A stretch of 64,000 nt of DNA from Thermomonas sp. (GCF_023953935.1 NZ_JAMLIW010000002.1:62001-126000), one strand, 5' to 3'. Positions 48,392 through 57,472 are shown, numbered from the stretch's first letter. Made by a program: numbers and translations. Notes: generated from the sequence alone by a model not told the origin.

Positions 48392-49552
48392 ATGTACAGT
48401 GACGGCTATTCCATCCGCGACTACGGCGCGATGGTCAACGATGAGGCACGTTTTCGCCCTTTTGCCGAAGCCCTGAAGCGCCGTGTCACTGCCGGTTCGG
48501 TGGTGCTGGACATTGGCGCTGGTACCGGGATCCTGTCATTTCTGGCCTGCAAATTCGGCGCACGCAAGGTGTATGCGGTCGAACCGGACGCCTCCATCGA
48601 AGTCGCCAAACTCTGCGCCCGCAACATCCCGGGCAGTGAGCGGATCACCTGGATCCAGGACCTGTCCACTCGCATCACCCTGCCGGAACCCGCAGATCTC
48701 GTGATCGGCGACCTGCATGGTTCGATGCCGTTCTACACCGGCAACATCGCCTCGCTTGCCGATGCGCGCACCCGCCACCTCAAGCCCGGTGGCCGCATGC
48801 TGCCGCAACGCGACCTGCTGTTGGCGGCACCGGCACAATCATCGAAAGAATTCAGCTACATCGAGTCTCCGTGGCAATCCAATGCGTTCGGGCTCGACCT
48901 GTCCGCCGGCCTGCCCTGGGTCACCAGTACCCTGACACGCGCGCAAAGTGCCCCGATCGCGCCCGAACAACTGCTGGCAGCGCCGCAGCAATGGGGCGTC
49001 ATCGACTACGCGGCCGGTGCCGCCGACCGCGCCGACGCCACGCTGGAATGGACAATCGAACGCGCCGGAACCCTGCATGGGCTCTACCTCTGGTTTGACG
49101 GCGTGGTGGACGACGGACTCGGGTTCAGCAATTCCCCCCTGCTTCCGGAACTCGTCTACGGGCGCAATTTCGCCCCGCTGGAACGCGCCTTTGACGTGGT
49201 TGTCGGCGACCGCATTCACTGCCGGTTGGCGGTGAACCGGGTGCGGAATGACTACATCTACCGCTGGGAAACCCGCATCGAAGGCACGGACGGCACGGTA
49301 AAAGGCAACTTCAGGCAAACCAGCTTCCGCCTGCCGCCCAGCCAGGCCGACGTGCTGCGAAAAATGGCGACCGACTACACCCCAAACTTGGACCAGGACG
49401 GGCAGATTCGCCGCGAAGCACTGCTTGCCATGGACGGGCAGCGCAGCCTCGGCGACATTGCAGAACTGCTGCTCACCCGCTTCCCGGATTGGCTCAAGGA
49501 TCGGCAAAGCGCACTGGACATCGCCGCCGACCTGTCCAAGCGCCATGGCTGA
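48392..49552 (+). CDS. PRMT-fold SAM methyltransferase of the lasso cluster
   Basis: 386 residues. The N-terminal half resembles protein arginine methyltransferases: YSIRDYGAMVNDEARFRPF, SAM motif VLDIGAGTGILSFLACKFGARKV (Asp at 40), AVEPD. The double-Glu loop is replaced (VIGDLHGSMPFYTGN, with Asp and Gly/Thr where PRMTs have Glu). A beta-barrel follows (to about 310). The last 70 residues (LLAMDGQRSLGDIAELLLTRF) look like a PqqD-type winged helix. It lies between precursor 1 and the cyclase, so it probably tailors the peptide; the residue modified is unknown. Confidence 0.82.
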   Translation: MYSDGYSIRDYGAMVNDEARFRPFAEALKRRVTAGSVVLDIGAGTGILSFLACKFGARKVYAVEPDASIEVAKLCARNIPGSERITWIQDLSTRITLPEPADLVIGDLHGSMPFYTGNIASLADARTRHLKPGGRMLPQRDLLLAAPAQSSKEFSYIESPWQSNAFGLDLSAGLPWVTSTLTRAQSAPIAPEQLLAAPQQWGVIDYAAGAADRADATLEWTIERAGTLHGLYLWFDGVVDDGLGFSNSPLLPELVYGRNFAPLERAFDVVVGDRIHCRLAVNRVRNDYIYRWETRIEGTDGTVKGNFRQTSFRLPPSQADVLRKMATDYTPNLDQDGQIRREALLAMDGQRSLGDIAELLLTRFPDWLKDRQSALDIAADLSKRHG

Positions 49553-49569
49553 TCCAACAGCATGACGCC

Positions 49570-51510
49570 ATGAAGGCGATTTGCGGGTTCCTGCATCTGG
49601 AAGGACAAGCCGCGCCGCCCGCTGCGCTGGACGCACTGCGGCAGGCGCTGGTCTACAACCCCGCGACGTTCACCGAATCCAGCGGCCGGCTGCGCAGCGA
49701 CGCCCGGATACAAGACGCCTTGGCGCTTGGCGCCGCGCGCTGGAGCCAGCAGCCGGACACGCTTGCGGAACCGCAAACCGGCATGCACGCCGCGACCGGC
49801 TGCATCGCAACCGTCGATGCGCGTATTGCCAACGCATCAGAACTACGCGCTGCCCTGAGCCTCGGGAATACGACTGCGGGTACGCCCGAACTGCTGCTGC
49901 ATGCCTGGCTGCGTTGGGGGGAAGACTGCGTTGACCATCTTGAAGGTGATTTCGCATTTGCTGTGTTCGACCCTCGCGAACAGGTGTTGTTTTGCGCCCG
50001 TGACCGCATGGGCGTGCGCCCGTTCTATCTGCACCACGTCCCCGGGAAATTCTTCGCCTTCGCCTCGCGCGCACGCGCGCTGCTGGCCCTGCCGCAAGTG
50101 CCGCGTGATCTCAACCCGGGGCGCATCGCCGACGCCTTGGTCACGCCCCTGGAGATCATCGACAAGACCAGCACGTTCCATGCGGCCATCCAGCGGTTGC
50201 CGCCGGCGCATACCTGCCGCGTCACGCCCGATGCCTTGTCGCTTCGCAACTACTGGAAGCCCCGTCCCGGACGCGTGGCACCATTGCCACGCGATGATGC
50301 CGGCTGGGCAGAAGCGCTGACCGAGGTGCTGGAGCGCGCGGTTGCCGCCCATCTGGGCGAGGGCAACATGGTGGGCTGCATGCTCAGCGGTGGCATGGAT
50401 TCCTCCTCGCTCGCCGCCATCGCGCGCGACCAGCGCATCCGCGCAGGGCGTGCTTCGATCGCCACGTTTTCCTCGATCGACTGTGTCGAAGGATGCGCCG
50501 AAACCATCGCCATCCGTGCCGTCCTGACCCAGCCCGGGTTCGCCCCCACCCTGATTGACCCCGACCAGGTGGACGCCATAGCCGCGGAACTGCACGCCGC
50601 ACTGTTCGCCTGCGAAGAACCGTTCGATATCTGGATGTCGCTGGTGCATGCGCAATACCTGATGGCCGCGCGCTCTGGAATGACCGCCGTGATGGACGGA
50701 ATCGATGCCGACGTTCTGCTGAGCAGCGGCAGTGCGCTGACCCGCCAGATCCGCCACGGGCACTGGGTGTCCGCATGGCGCAACGCCCGTGGCCAGCAGC
50801 GCCACTACCCCGACCTGCCGGCATGGCGCACGCTGGCCGGTGCAACACGTTCCGCACTGACGCCCGATTGGGCGCGCCCACCGCTGCGCAGCCTGCGCCG
50901 CAGGCTGCGGCAGCGGGACAGCCTCGACCACTCCTGGATTGCACCCGAGTTCGCCGCCGCCGTTCGCCTTGAAGACCGCCTGGCGACCTTCGGGCGCTGG
51001 TCACCCCCTGTGCTGGAACACACGGCACCCGAGGAAGCTGCCGTCGGACTGTTGCACCCCTGCACCATTGGCGGTTTCGAACGCTACCACCGGGTTGCGA
51101 GCTGGCATGGTGTCGATCCGCGCCATCCATTCAACGATCGCGAAGTGATGGAACTGTGCGTCAACCTGCCCGACCACCAGCGCTTCCGCAACGGACACAC
51201 CAAATTCGTGCTGCGCAACGCCATGCGCGGACGCCTGCCGGAAAGCGTGTGCTGGCGCACCGGCAAGGAACATCTGGGCAGCGATGTCACCCTGCGCGTG
51301 CTTGCCCACGGCGTCGATCCGACCCAGGCACTGGGCGACCGCCGCGACCTGCTGGCACCCTATATCGCACGCGGGAAACTTGAACGCGCCATCGCCATCC
51401 CGTGGGCACAGGCCAACGCAGACACCCAGGGAGACATCTTGCAAGCATTGGCGCTGGCATTGTGGCTGGAGCGACATCACAACACCCAGCCCACCGCTGC
51501 AGGAGACTGA
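49570..51510 (+). CDS. lasso cyclase (asparagine-synthetase homologue, C protein)
   Basis: 646 residues. N-terminal glutaminase-like domain with Cys at position 5 (MKAICGF, not directly after Met), then the synthetase domain with PP-loop CMLSGGMDSSS (Ser273). It activates the ring Glu by adenylation so the core N-terminal Gly forms the isopeptide. ATG at 49570 starts just after the methyltransferase stop (49552). VDPRHPFNDREVMELCVNLP near the end is typical. One cyclase must handle rings of 8 and 9 residues if both precursors are real. Confidence 0.92.
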   Translation: MKAICGFLHLEGQAAPPAALDALRQALVYNPATFTESSGRLRSDARIQDALALGAARWSQQPDTLAEPQTGMHAATGCIATVDARIANASELRAALSLGNTTAGTPELLLHAWLRWGEDCVDHLEGDFAFAVFDPREQVLFCARDRMGVRPFYLHHVPGKFFAFASRARALLALPQVPRDLNPGRIADALVTPLEIIDKTSTFHAAIQRLPPAHTCRVTPDALSLRNYWKPRPGRVAPLPRDDAGWAEALTEVLERAVAAHLGEGNMVGCMLSGGMDSSSLAAIARDQRIRAGRASIATFSSIDCVEGCAETIAIRAVLTQPGFAPTLIDPDQVDAIAAELHAALFACEEPFDIWMSLVHAQYLMAARSGMTAVMDGIDADVLLSSGSALTRQIRHGHWVSAWRNARGQQRHYPDLPAWRTLAGATRSALTPDWARPPLRSLRRRLRQRDSLDHSWIAPEFAAAVRLEDRLATFGRWSPPVLEHTAPEEAAVGLLHPCTIGGFERYHRVASWHGVDPRHPFNDREVMELCVNLPDHQRFRNGHTKFVLRNAMRGRLPESVCWRTGKEHLGSDVTLRVLAHGVDPTQALGDRRDLLAPYIARGKLERAIAIPWAQANADTQGDILQALALALWLERHHNTQPTAAGD

Positions 51511-51572
51511 ACCTTTGCAAAAACTCCTGTATCATGGGCAGTTATGTTTTTTCTACAGGGGGCTTTACATCC

Positions 51573-51794
51573 ATGAAAGATTTCACCGCTCCGTCTGCCA
51601 CCTCGATTTCCGCCATCCCGAAGATGCGCGTGAGGGAGGACAGCCCGGCGCACCCACGCAACCGCCGTTGGTCCCCCCCCGTACTGACCCGGCTCGGCAG
51701 TATCGCCAACAACACGGCAGGTGGCAGCAGACCCAATGGCACCGAGTTCTGGCGATGGTCGTGTGACTCCCAAAGCATCTTCATCCGCTGCTGA
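51573..51794 (+). CDS. lasso peptide precursor 2
   Basis: 73 residues. A longer leader (49) repeats the recognition spacing exactly: W33-x2-P36-x-L38-x3-G42-x5-T48 (WSPPVLTRLGSIANNT), again ending T-A. Predicted 24-residue core: Gly-Gly start, Glu9 for a 9-membered ring (GGSRPNGTE), then a 15-residue aromatic tail (FWRWSC...) with Cys15 and C-terminal Cys24. It begins 63 bp after the cyclase stop and precedes the kinase. Core sequence is unrelated to precursor 1 except for the Gly-Gly start and the cysteine placement. Confidence 0.86.
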   Translation: MKDFTAPSATSISAIPKMRVREDSPAHPRNRRWSPPVLTRLGSIANNTAGGSRPNGTEFWRWSCDSQSIFIRC

Positions 51795-51824
51795 TTCCCT
51801 GTTGCAGTAACCATCTGCAGATCA

Positions 51825-52802
51825 GTGTCCGCGCATCTGACCCCTCATCACACCTACCACTACGGCAACGGCTGTCTGCTGACTGCGCTGGAACTTCCCG
51901 AACTTGCGGAACTGCCATCGCGACCGGCTCTCCCCGACCCGGTTCTGCACATCGTGCGAACTGTTCGGCCACCTGCGCCACCCGCAGGCGGTGCAATACG
52001 CCAGCACGTCTGGAACGACAACGACGGCAACGCCTGCATCCTCGGCGAACGCTGGGAAGATGGACGCTACCGACTGGAGTTCCCCGACACCGCCACTGCG
52101 GTCATCGCGTCCGACGGGCGCGACATCCAGTTGCATGCCGACGCCGAAATCGATGCGGTTACCCTGCGGCATGTACTGCTGGATCAGATCCTGCCGCGCG
52201 TCCTGTCCTTGCATGAACCTCTCGTGCTGCACGGTGCCGCCGTCGTCACCCGGACGGCGCGCACCGTTGTCGTGCTCGGCCGAAGCGGCATGGGGAAATC
52301 CACGCTGTCCGCCGGCTTCGAACGTTTTGGTGGTGGCGCATTGGGGGACGACGGCGTCATCGTCCAGTTCGACGGCAACGCGTCGCGCGTATTGCCCACG
52401 TATCCCGGCTATCGCCTGTGGCCGGATTCATTCGACGAACTGTTCCCCGAGCGCGCGGATCACGGCCTGCCCTTCGCCTCCGGATCCAGCAAGCGCCGCC
52501 TGCTGCCTGCAGGGGAACAGCTCCGCTCACCGGCATCCCCCATTGCCGGCATTGCGATACTGAGCGAGGGAACGGGCGATGTCTGCGCCATTTCCCTGCA
52601 ACCGATGACCGCCAGCGACGCCTGCATGGCGCTGATCGCCAACAGCTTCGTGATCGACCCGAACAACCCTGCCCACATGGCACGGCAGCTGGCCACTGCC
52701 GCACGACTCTGCCAGAACGTCCGCGTATACGCGTTGCAGTATCCGCGTGACTACACCCTGTTGCCTGAAGTCGTCAATGCCGTTTCAGCCGCGTTTGAAT
52801 AA
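51825..52802 (+). CDS. HPr-kinase-like protein (possible lasso peptide kinase)
   Basis: 325 residues from a GTG at 51825. The HprK-type catalytic core is visible: LHGAAVVTRTARTVVVLGRSGMGKSTLSAGF (P-loop at 152-160), GGGALGDDGVIVQFDG and LPTYPGYRLWPDSF. In Paenibacillus such kinases phosphorylate the C-terminal Ser of lasso peptides. Neither core here ends in Ser, so an internal Ser/Thr or another role must be considered. It overlaps the convergent nucleotidyltransferase gene by 18 bp. Confidence 0.83.
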   Translation: MSAHLTPHHTYHYGNGCLLTALELPELAELPSRPALPDPVLHIVRTVRPPAPPAGGAIRQHVWNDNDGNACILGERWEDGRYRLEFPDTATAVIASDGRDIQLHADAEIDAVTLRHVLLDQILPRVLSLHEPLVLHGAAVVTRTARTVVVLGRSGMGKSTLSAGFERFGGGALGDDGVIVQFDGNASRVLPTYPGYRLWPDSFDELFPERADHGLPFASGSSKRRLLPAGEQLRSPASPIAGIAILSEGTGDVCAISLQPMTASDACMALIANSFVIDPNNPAHMARQLATAARLCQNVRVYALQYPRDYTLLPEVVNAVSAAFE

Positions 52803-53921
52803 ACGCACGACCCCAGTTACCCAGCGCGTCAAATACGCGCGCACCAGCGCGGCAGATGTGCCGCTGATGCTGTAGCGATAGCGCATGAATTCAGGCGAGG
52901 GGAACAGCTTGCGGCGCAGCCAGCCCAGCTTGCCGCGCCAGGGCAGCGCGGCCAGGTGGGCGCGGTCCATCGCGGCTTGATCGAGCGTGCTGCCAAGTTG
53001 CCAGTGCTCCTGCGCCGCTGCCGCGCGCAGGGACTGCAGCGCGGCGTCCGGAATTGCGGTGGCGAACGCCAGCCGGCTGGCTTCAAGGCCGTCCAGACAG
53101 GGCGTGGCGATGGCGCGCCGGGCGCACAGCGCCAGCAGAGTCTGCCATTGCGCAGCGTCCAGCGACCGCGCCAGCAGGTGGATGTCGAACAGCCAGATCA
53201 GCCGGTCGTGTTCGCCGGTGGGGAAATTGGTCACCCGATGCAGCAAGGCGTGCAGCAGGGCGTGCAGCGGGCCCAGCCCGCGCGCCGCCGGGTGCAGGTC
53301 CGGCAGCGGGATGGACGCCGCCCATAACTCGTCAAACGTCAGCGCTTTGGCCAGCTGCGCGCGGTTGGCGATGCGCCAGTGCAGGTCCACGGCAAATCCG
53401 CGCCGGCCCCGCTTTTCCAGCGCGGCCTCGAAACCCGCCGTTTGCGCGGGTCGCACCGAGGTTTGCAGCATGAAATCCCGCGCCTGCAGGCAGTCAACCG
53501 CCGTTTCCGCCGCGGCCAGTTCCGGCACCAGCAGGTCCACATCGCAACCCAGCCGCTGCCAGGGCTGCGGATACAGCCAGTGCGCCAGCGCGGTGCCCTT
53601 GAGCACCAGCACGCGCACGTCGCCTTCCGCCAGCGCCGCAATCGCTTCGCGCGCGATCAGACCGCGCTGCATCTCCTGCATGGCTTCCCGTTTGTTTCGC
53701 ACGGAAAGGGCTGCGTGCAGTTCCGTCAGCTCCGGGTACGCGGGCAGCACCTTGGCCACCGCGGCGGCCAGCAGCGCCGTCACGCCCTGCGCCTGAGCCA
53801 CATCCAGCGCCGGTTCGCCTGCCGCAGCCAGCGCCTCCCAGCGTGCGGGCAAGACCGTTTCGCGCAGGCAGTCTGCGCACAGTGCACGCAGCGCCGCAAA
53901 ATCCGCCGCCGGCGCGTTCAT
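52785..53921 (-). CDS. nucleotidyltransferase-family protein (NTP_transf_5-like)
   Basis: 378 residues. The polymerase-beta-like nucleotidyltransferase signature is VLVLKGTALAHWLYPQPW then LGCDVDLLV (metal-binding D-x-D), followed by GFAVDLHWRIA and LHALLHRVTNF. Members occur with lasso kinases and in polysaccharide loci; substrate unknown. ATG at 53921 overlaps the VanZ-like stop (ATGA), tying it to the polysaccharide operon, but it ends against the lasso kinase gene. Confidence 0.82.
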   Translation of the reverse strand: MNAPAADFAALRALCADCLRETVLPARWEALAAAGEPALDVAQAQGVTALLAAAVAKVLPAYPELTELHAALSVRNKREAMQEMQRGLIAREAIAALAEGDVRVLVLKGTALAHWLYPQPWQRLGCDVDLLVPELAAAETAVDCLQARDFMLQTSVRPAQTAGFEAALEKRGRRGFAVDLHWRIANRAQLAKALTFDELWAASIPLPDLHPAARGLGPLHALLHALLHRVTNFPTGEHDRLIWLFDIHLLARSLDAAQWQTLLALCARRAIATPCLDGLEASRLAFATAIPDAALQSLRAAAAQEHWQLGSTLDQAAMDRAHLAALPWRGKLGWLRRKLFPSPEFMRYRYSISGTSAALVRAYLTRWVTGVVRLFKRG

Positions 53922-54997
53922 GCGCCCTGCTCCACCGGCCGCACGATCAGTGCGCGGTGGCGCCAGGCCAGACCCGCCGCGCCGGCAGCCAGCCCGGTCA
54001 GCAGCCATTTCCAGCGCAACGCGGCCAGCAGGCTTTCCATGTCGAAAGTTTGCACCACCGCGGCGAAAGCGCCCCAAGCTGTCCACACCAGCAGGGCCAA
54101 CGCGACCGCGGCCAGCGGCCAGCGCAGGCGGGCAATCCGGACAACGCGGATTGATGACGCCAGCGGCCAAGACACGATGGCATCCCAAACCAGCAGCGCC
54201 ATCGCGGCCTGCCAGGCCGTCCCCAGCCAGACGGTCCAAGCCGCCAGCCGAGCCGCCGACGGCCGCGGGCAGGCCAAGCCCTGCGCCACCAGCACGTCGC
54301 GACCCGGCGTGCGCAGCAGGAGCAGCGTCAGCAGTCCTGCCAGAATCAGCCCCACGGCCAGCGGCATCCAGCTCAGGTGCAGCGGCGCGCGGCCGGACAG
54401 GAACACGAACAAGCGCAGCCCCAGCGCCAGCGCGAACAGCGCGTCGAACGCCAACAGCGGATAGCCGAACACGCGCCCCCACACCGCCGCCGACCACGGC
54501 AACAGCATCGTACCCAACAGCAGCAGTGCCGCCGCCACCAGCCGGATGCTGCCTACCCAACGCGCACAGCCCTGTGCCAGCGCACAAATGGCCAAGCCCA
54601 GCATGCCACCCAGCACGTCGTCGCGGGCGTCCTGCCAGTGCGGCGTCCGGCCCTGGGAGGCGAACTGCATCAGCTCGGTGCCCGCCCCCAGCGCCGCCAG
54701 CAGCAGCAGCGAGCGCCACCACGGCCAGCGCGGAAACACCAGCCGCAGGCCGATTCCGACCGCCGTGAAAAACGCCACGTGGTCCATGTCGAACGGGCCA
54801 GGCCACCCTTCCAGCCAACTCATGAAGCGGCTCAGCGGCGGCGCCGAAAACCGCAGCGCTCTCATCTGGCCGGACGAAAGCATCATCACCACGCCCACCA
54901 GCGCGCACAGCGCCAGCAGCAGCCAGGCGCCGCGGCGGCGTGCGCTTGTTTCCCGCAGCCAGCGCGGCCCGATGAAAAACCGCGCGGCCTCACTCAC
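53918..54997 (-). CDS. VanZ-like membrane protein
   Basis: 359 residues. The N-terminal VanZ-type domain (about 30-150; [50 protein letters not shown]) is followed by further membrane helices, about ten in total. Role unknown; VanZ-like proteins are common in polysaccharide clusters. GTG at 54997 overlaps the epimerase stop (GTGA); an alternative start is 55024. Confidence 0.82.
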   Translation of the reverse strand: MSEAARFFIGPRWLRETSARRRGAWLLLALCALVGVVMMLSSGQMRALRFSAPPLSRFMSWLEGWPGPFDMDHVAFFTAVGIGLRLVFPRWPWWRSLLLLAALGAGTELMQFASQGRTPHWQDARDDVLGGMLGLAICALAQGCARWVGSIRLVAAALLLLGTMLLPWSAAVWGRVFGYPLLAFDALFALALGLRLFVFLSGRAPLHLSWMPLAVGLILAGLLTLLLLRTPGRDVLVAQGLACPRPSAARLAAWTVWLGTAWQAAMALLVWDAIVSWPLASSIRVVRIARLRWPLAAVALALLVWTAWGAFAAVVQTFDMESLLAALRWKWLLTGLAAGAAGLAWRHRALIVRPVEQGA

Positions 54998-56004
54998 GCG
55001 CGGTAGTACTCGCGGTACCAACACACGAAATTGGCCACGCCCTCTTCCACCGAAACCTGCGGTTCATAGCCGACATCGGCGGCAAGATCGGAAACGTCGG
55101 CTTCGGTGTCGGGCACGTCGCCGGCCTGCAGCGGCAGCATCTGCACCACCGCCTGCTTGCCCAGGCACTGCTCCAGCACTTCGATGTAGCGCAGCAGATC
55201 CACCATGTCGCGATTGCCGATGTTGTAGAGGCGGTACGGTGCCACCCCGCTGGTGGCAGGGTCCGGATTCATTGCATCCCACGCAGGATTCTTGCCCGGC
55301 ACCGTATCCAGCGCACGCACCACGCCCTCCACGATGTCATCGACGTAGGTGAAGCTGCGCTTGTGCTTGCCGTGGTTGAACACCTTGATCGGCTCGCCGG
55401 CAAGGATCGCCTTGGTGAACAGGAACAGCGCCATGTCCGGCCGGCCCCAGGGGCCATAGACGGTGAAGAAGCGCAGCCCCGTGCACGGCAGTCCGTACAG
55501 GTGCGCGTAGCTGTGCGCCATCATCTCGTTGGCCTTCTTGCTGGCCGCGTACAGCGTCAGCGGATGTTCCGTCGAGGCGTGCTCCGAGAACGGCATCGCG
55601 CGGTTGGCGCCATACACCGAACTGGTGGAGGCATAGACCAGATGCTCCACGCCATGATGGCGGCAGCCTTCCAGAATGTGCAGGAAGCCCGTCACATTGC
55701 TGGCCACATAGACATGCGGATTTTCGGCCGCATAGCGCACGCCCGCCTGCGCCGCCAGATTGATTACGCGGTTGGGCTTGTGGGCGGCAAACACGGCCTC
55801 GATGGCCGCGCGATCGGCCAGATCGGCGGCAACGTGGGTGTAATTCGGATTGTCCGCGAACCGCGCCAGCCGCGCCTGCTTGAGGCTGACATCGTAGTAA
55901 TCATTGAGGTTGTCGATGCCGACCACCTCATCCCCCCGCGCCAGCAGCCGCATCGCCACGTGGGAACCGATGAACCCGGCGGTGCCGGTGACCAGAACTT
56001 TCAT
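54994..56004 (-). CDS. UDP-glucuronate 4-epimerase-type NAD-dependent epimerase
   Basis: 336 residues. [17 protein letters not shown] (NAD loop), [47 protein letters not shown] (YxxxK), [21 protein letters not shown] and [19 protein letters not shown] are characteristic of the UDP-GlcA 4-epimerase branch. Supplies UDP-galacturonate for the polysaccharide encoded by the operon. Confidence 0.9.
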   Translation of the reverse strand: MKVLVTGTAGFIGSHVAMRLLARGDEVVGIDNLNDYYDVSLKQARLARFADNPNYTHVAADLADRAAIEAVFAAHKPNRVINLAAQAGVRYAAENPHVYVASNVTGFLHILEGCRHHGVEHLVYASTSSVYGANRAMPFSEHASTEHPLTLYAASKKANEMMAHSYAHLYGLPCTGLRFFTVYGPWGRPDMALFLFTKAILAGEPIKVFNHGKHKRSFTYVDDIVEGVVRALDTVPGKNPAWDAMNPDPATSGVAPYRLYNIGNRDMVDLLRYIEVLEQCLGKQAVVQMLPLQAGDVPDTEADVSDLAADVGYEPQVSVEEGVANFVCWYREYYRA

Positions 56005-56052
56005 GCAGCTCTCAAAAAGTGTTGCAGCTCGCAATTCTATCGGGTTTGCCCG

Positions 56053-56119
56053 CAGGAGCGGGCTTTGCCCGCGACCCGTGCATCAAAACACACCTGTCGC
56101 GCGCAGGGCGCGCTCCTAC
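56053..56119. repeat. CAGGAGCGGGCTTTGCCCGC / GCGCGCTCCTAC REP pair
   Basis: Two inverted REP-like units (about 56053-56075 and 56095-56119) fill the 126-bp gap between the epimerase and glycosyltransferase genes. Confidence 0.75.
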
Positions 56120-56130
56120 GGGAGGGGGGG

Positions 56131-57270
56131 TTATTGCGTGGCTGGTGCGGGGGTCAGTTCGCGGTAGACGGCCAGGGTGTCGCGGATGACGATGCGTTCG
56201 TCGAAGCGGGTCAGGGCTTTGCGGCGGCCGGCTTCGGCCAGGCGGGCGCGCAGGGGCGGGGCATCCTGAAGGCGGGCTATGGCTTGCGCCAGCGCGGGGC
56301 CGTCGCGCACCGGCACCTGCAGGCCGTCCACGTCGTGCTGAACCACCTCGCGACAGCCGGGCACGTCGGTGGCGATCAGGGCGCAGCCGCTGGCCGCAGC
56401 TTCAATCAGGCCCTTCGGCAGCCCTTCGCGGTAGCTGGGCAGCGCCACCACGTCCACGCCGCGCAGCAGCTCCGGCATGTCGTCCACCTGCCCCAGCCAC
56501 TCCAGCACGCCTTCGGCCACCCAGTCGCGCACCGTCGCCGCGGGCACCGAGGCCGGATTGCCGGGATCGGGCGCGCCGGCCAGCAGAAAATCCACCGCCC
56601 GGCCCTGTTCGCGCAGCAGCCGCGCCGCTTCCACATACTCCGCCAGCCCCTTGTCCCAAAGCAGGCGCGCCGGCAGCAGCACCCGCAGCCGCTGGCCGGG
56701 CGTGCGGTGCGGGTCGGGGTGAAAGCGCGTGCAATCCACCCCGGAACCGGGGATCAGGCGCACATTGTCCGGCGCCACCAAGCCCGCCCGCGCAAACAGC
56801 GCCACGTCGTCGGGGTTTTGCAGAATCAGCCGGGCGCCCTTCCCGCCCAGCGCCAGCTTCAGCAGCGCCCGCACCAGCGGCCGCAGCAGCCGCGCCTTGA
56901 GCGAGCCGCTGATGAACACATACCCCATCCCGGTGGCCGCATTCACCCGCGCCGGCACCCCGGCCAGCCGCGCCGCCAGCGAACCGTACACCGCGCACTT
57001 GATGGTGAAACCGTGTACCAGCGTCGTCTGCTCGCGCTGCAGCAACCGCCACAGATGCCACAGCAGCGCCGCCTCGCGCAGCGGATTCAGGCTGCGGCGG
57101 TCCATCGGCAGCGCCTGCCAGCGCAGGCCCAGCGCCCGCAATTTTTCGCCATACGGCCCATCGGGCGACAGCAGCAGCACCTCATGCCCGGCGTCGCGCA
57201 AGGCAAGCGCCAGCGAACGCCGGAAGTTGTAGAGGTACCAATCGGTATTGGCGAACAGGACGATTTTCAT
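56131..57270 (-). CDS. glycosyltransferase family 4 (GT-B)
   Basis: 379 residues. MKIVLFANTDWYLYNFRRSL start, VNAATGMGYVFISGS, LIPGSGVDCTRFHPD, VLLPARLLWDKGLAEYVEAA and the C-terminal donor loop ALPSYREGLPKGLIEAAASG with the E-x7-E pattern. Resembles enzymes that add the first sugar residues to undecaprenyl-linked acceptors. ATG at 57270. Confidence 0.9.
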   Translation of the reverse strand: MKIVLFANTDWYLYNFRRSLALALRDAGHEVLLLSPDGPYGEKLRALGLRWQALPMDRRSLNPLREAALLWHLWRLLQREQTTLVHGFTIKCAVYGSLAARLAGVPARVNAATGMGYVFISGSLKARLLRPLVRALLKLALGGKGARLILQNPDDVALFARAGLVAPDNVRLIPGSGVDCTRFHPDPHRTPGQRLRVLLPARLLWDKGLAEYVEAARLLREQGRAVDFLLAGAPDPGNPASVPAATVRDWVAEGVLEWLGQVDDMPELLRGVDVVALPSYREGLPKGLIEAAASGCALIATDVPGCREVVQHDVDGLQVPVRDGPALAQAIARLQDAPPLRARLAEAGRRKALTRFDERIVIRDTLAVYRELTPAPATQ

Positions 57271-57293
57271 TGAATCAGGGGGAGCGATCTTTT

Positions 57294-57402
57294 TGTAGGA
57301 GCGGGCCCTGCCCGCGACTGGGGGTGTTTGGCATTTCCGTCGCGCGCGGGGCGCGCTCCTACGGGTTTGTTGCACATCTGTCGCGCGCAGGGCGCGCTCC
57401 TA
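57294..57402. repeat. cluster of GTAGGAGCGGGC / GCGCGCTCCTAC REP units
   Basis: Three units (about 57294-57318 forward, 57338-57361 and 57380-57402 inverted) in the 202-bp gap upstream of the glycosyltransferase gene, same family as at 56053. No gene is seen in the gap. Confidence 0.75.
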
Positions 57403-57472
57403 CAAGACGCGCTCCCACGAATTTGTCGCATACCCGCCGCACGTAGATTGCGCCTTCATAAAATTTTCCTAA

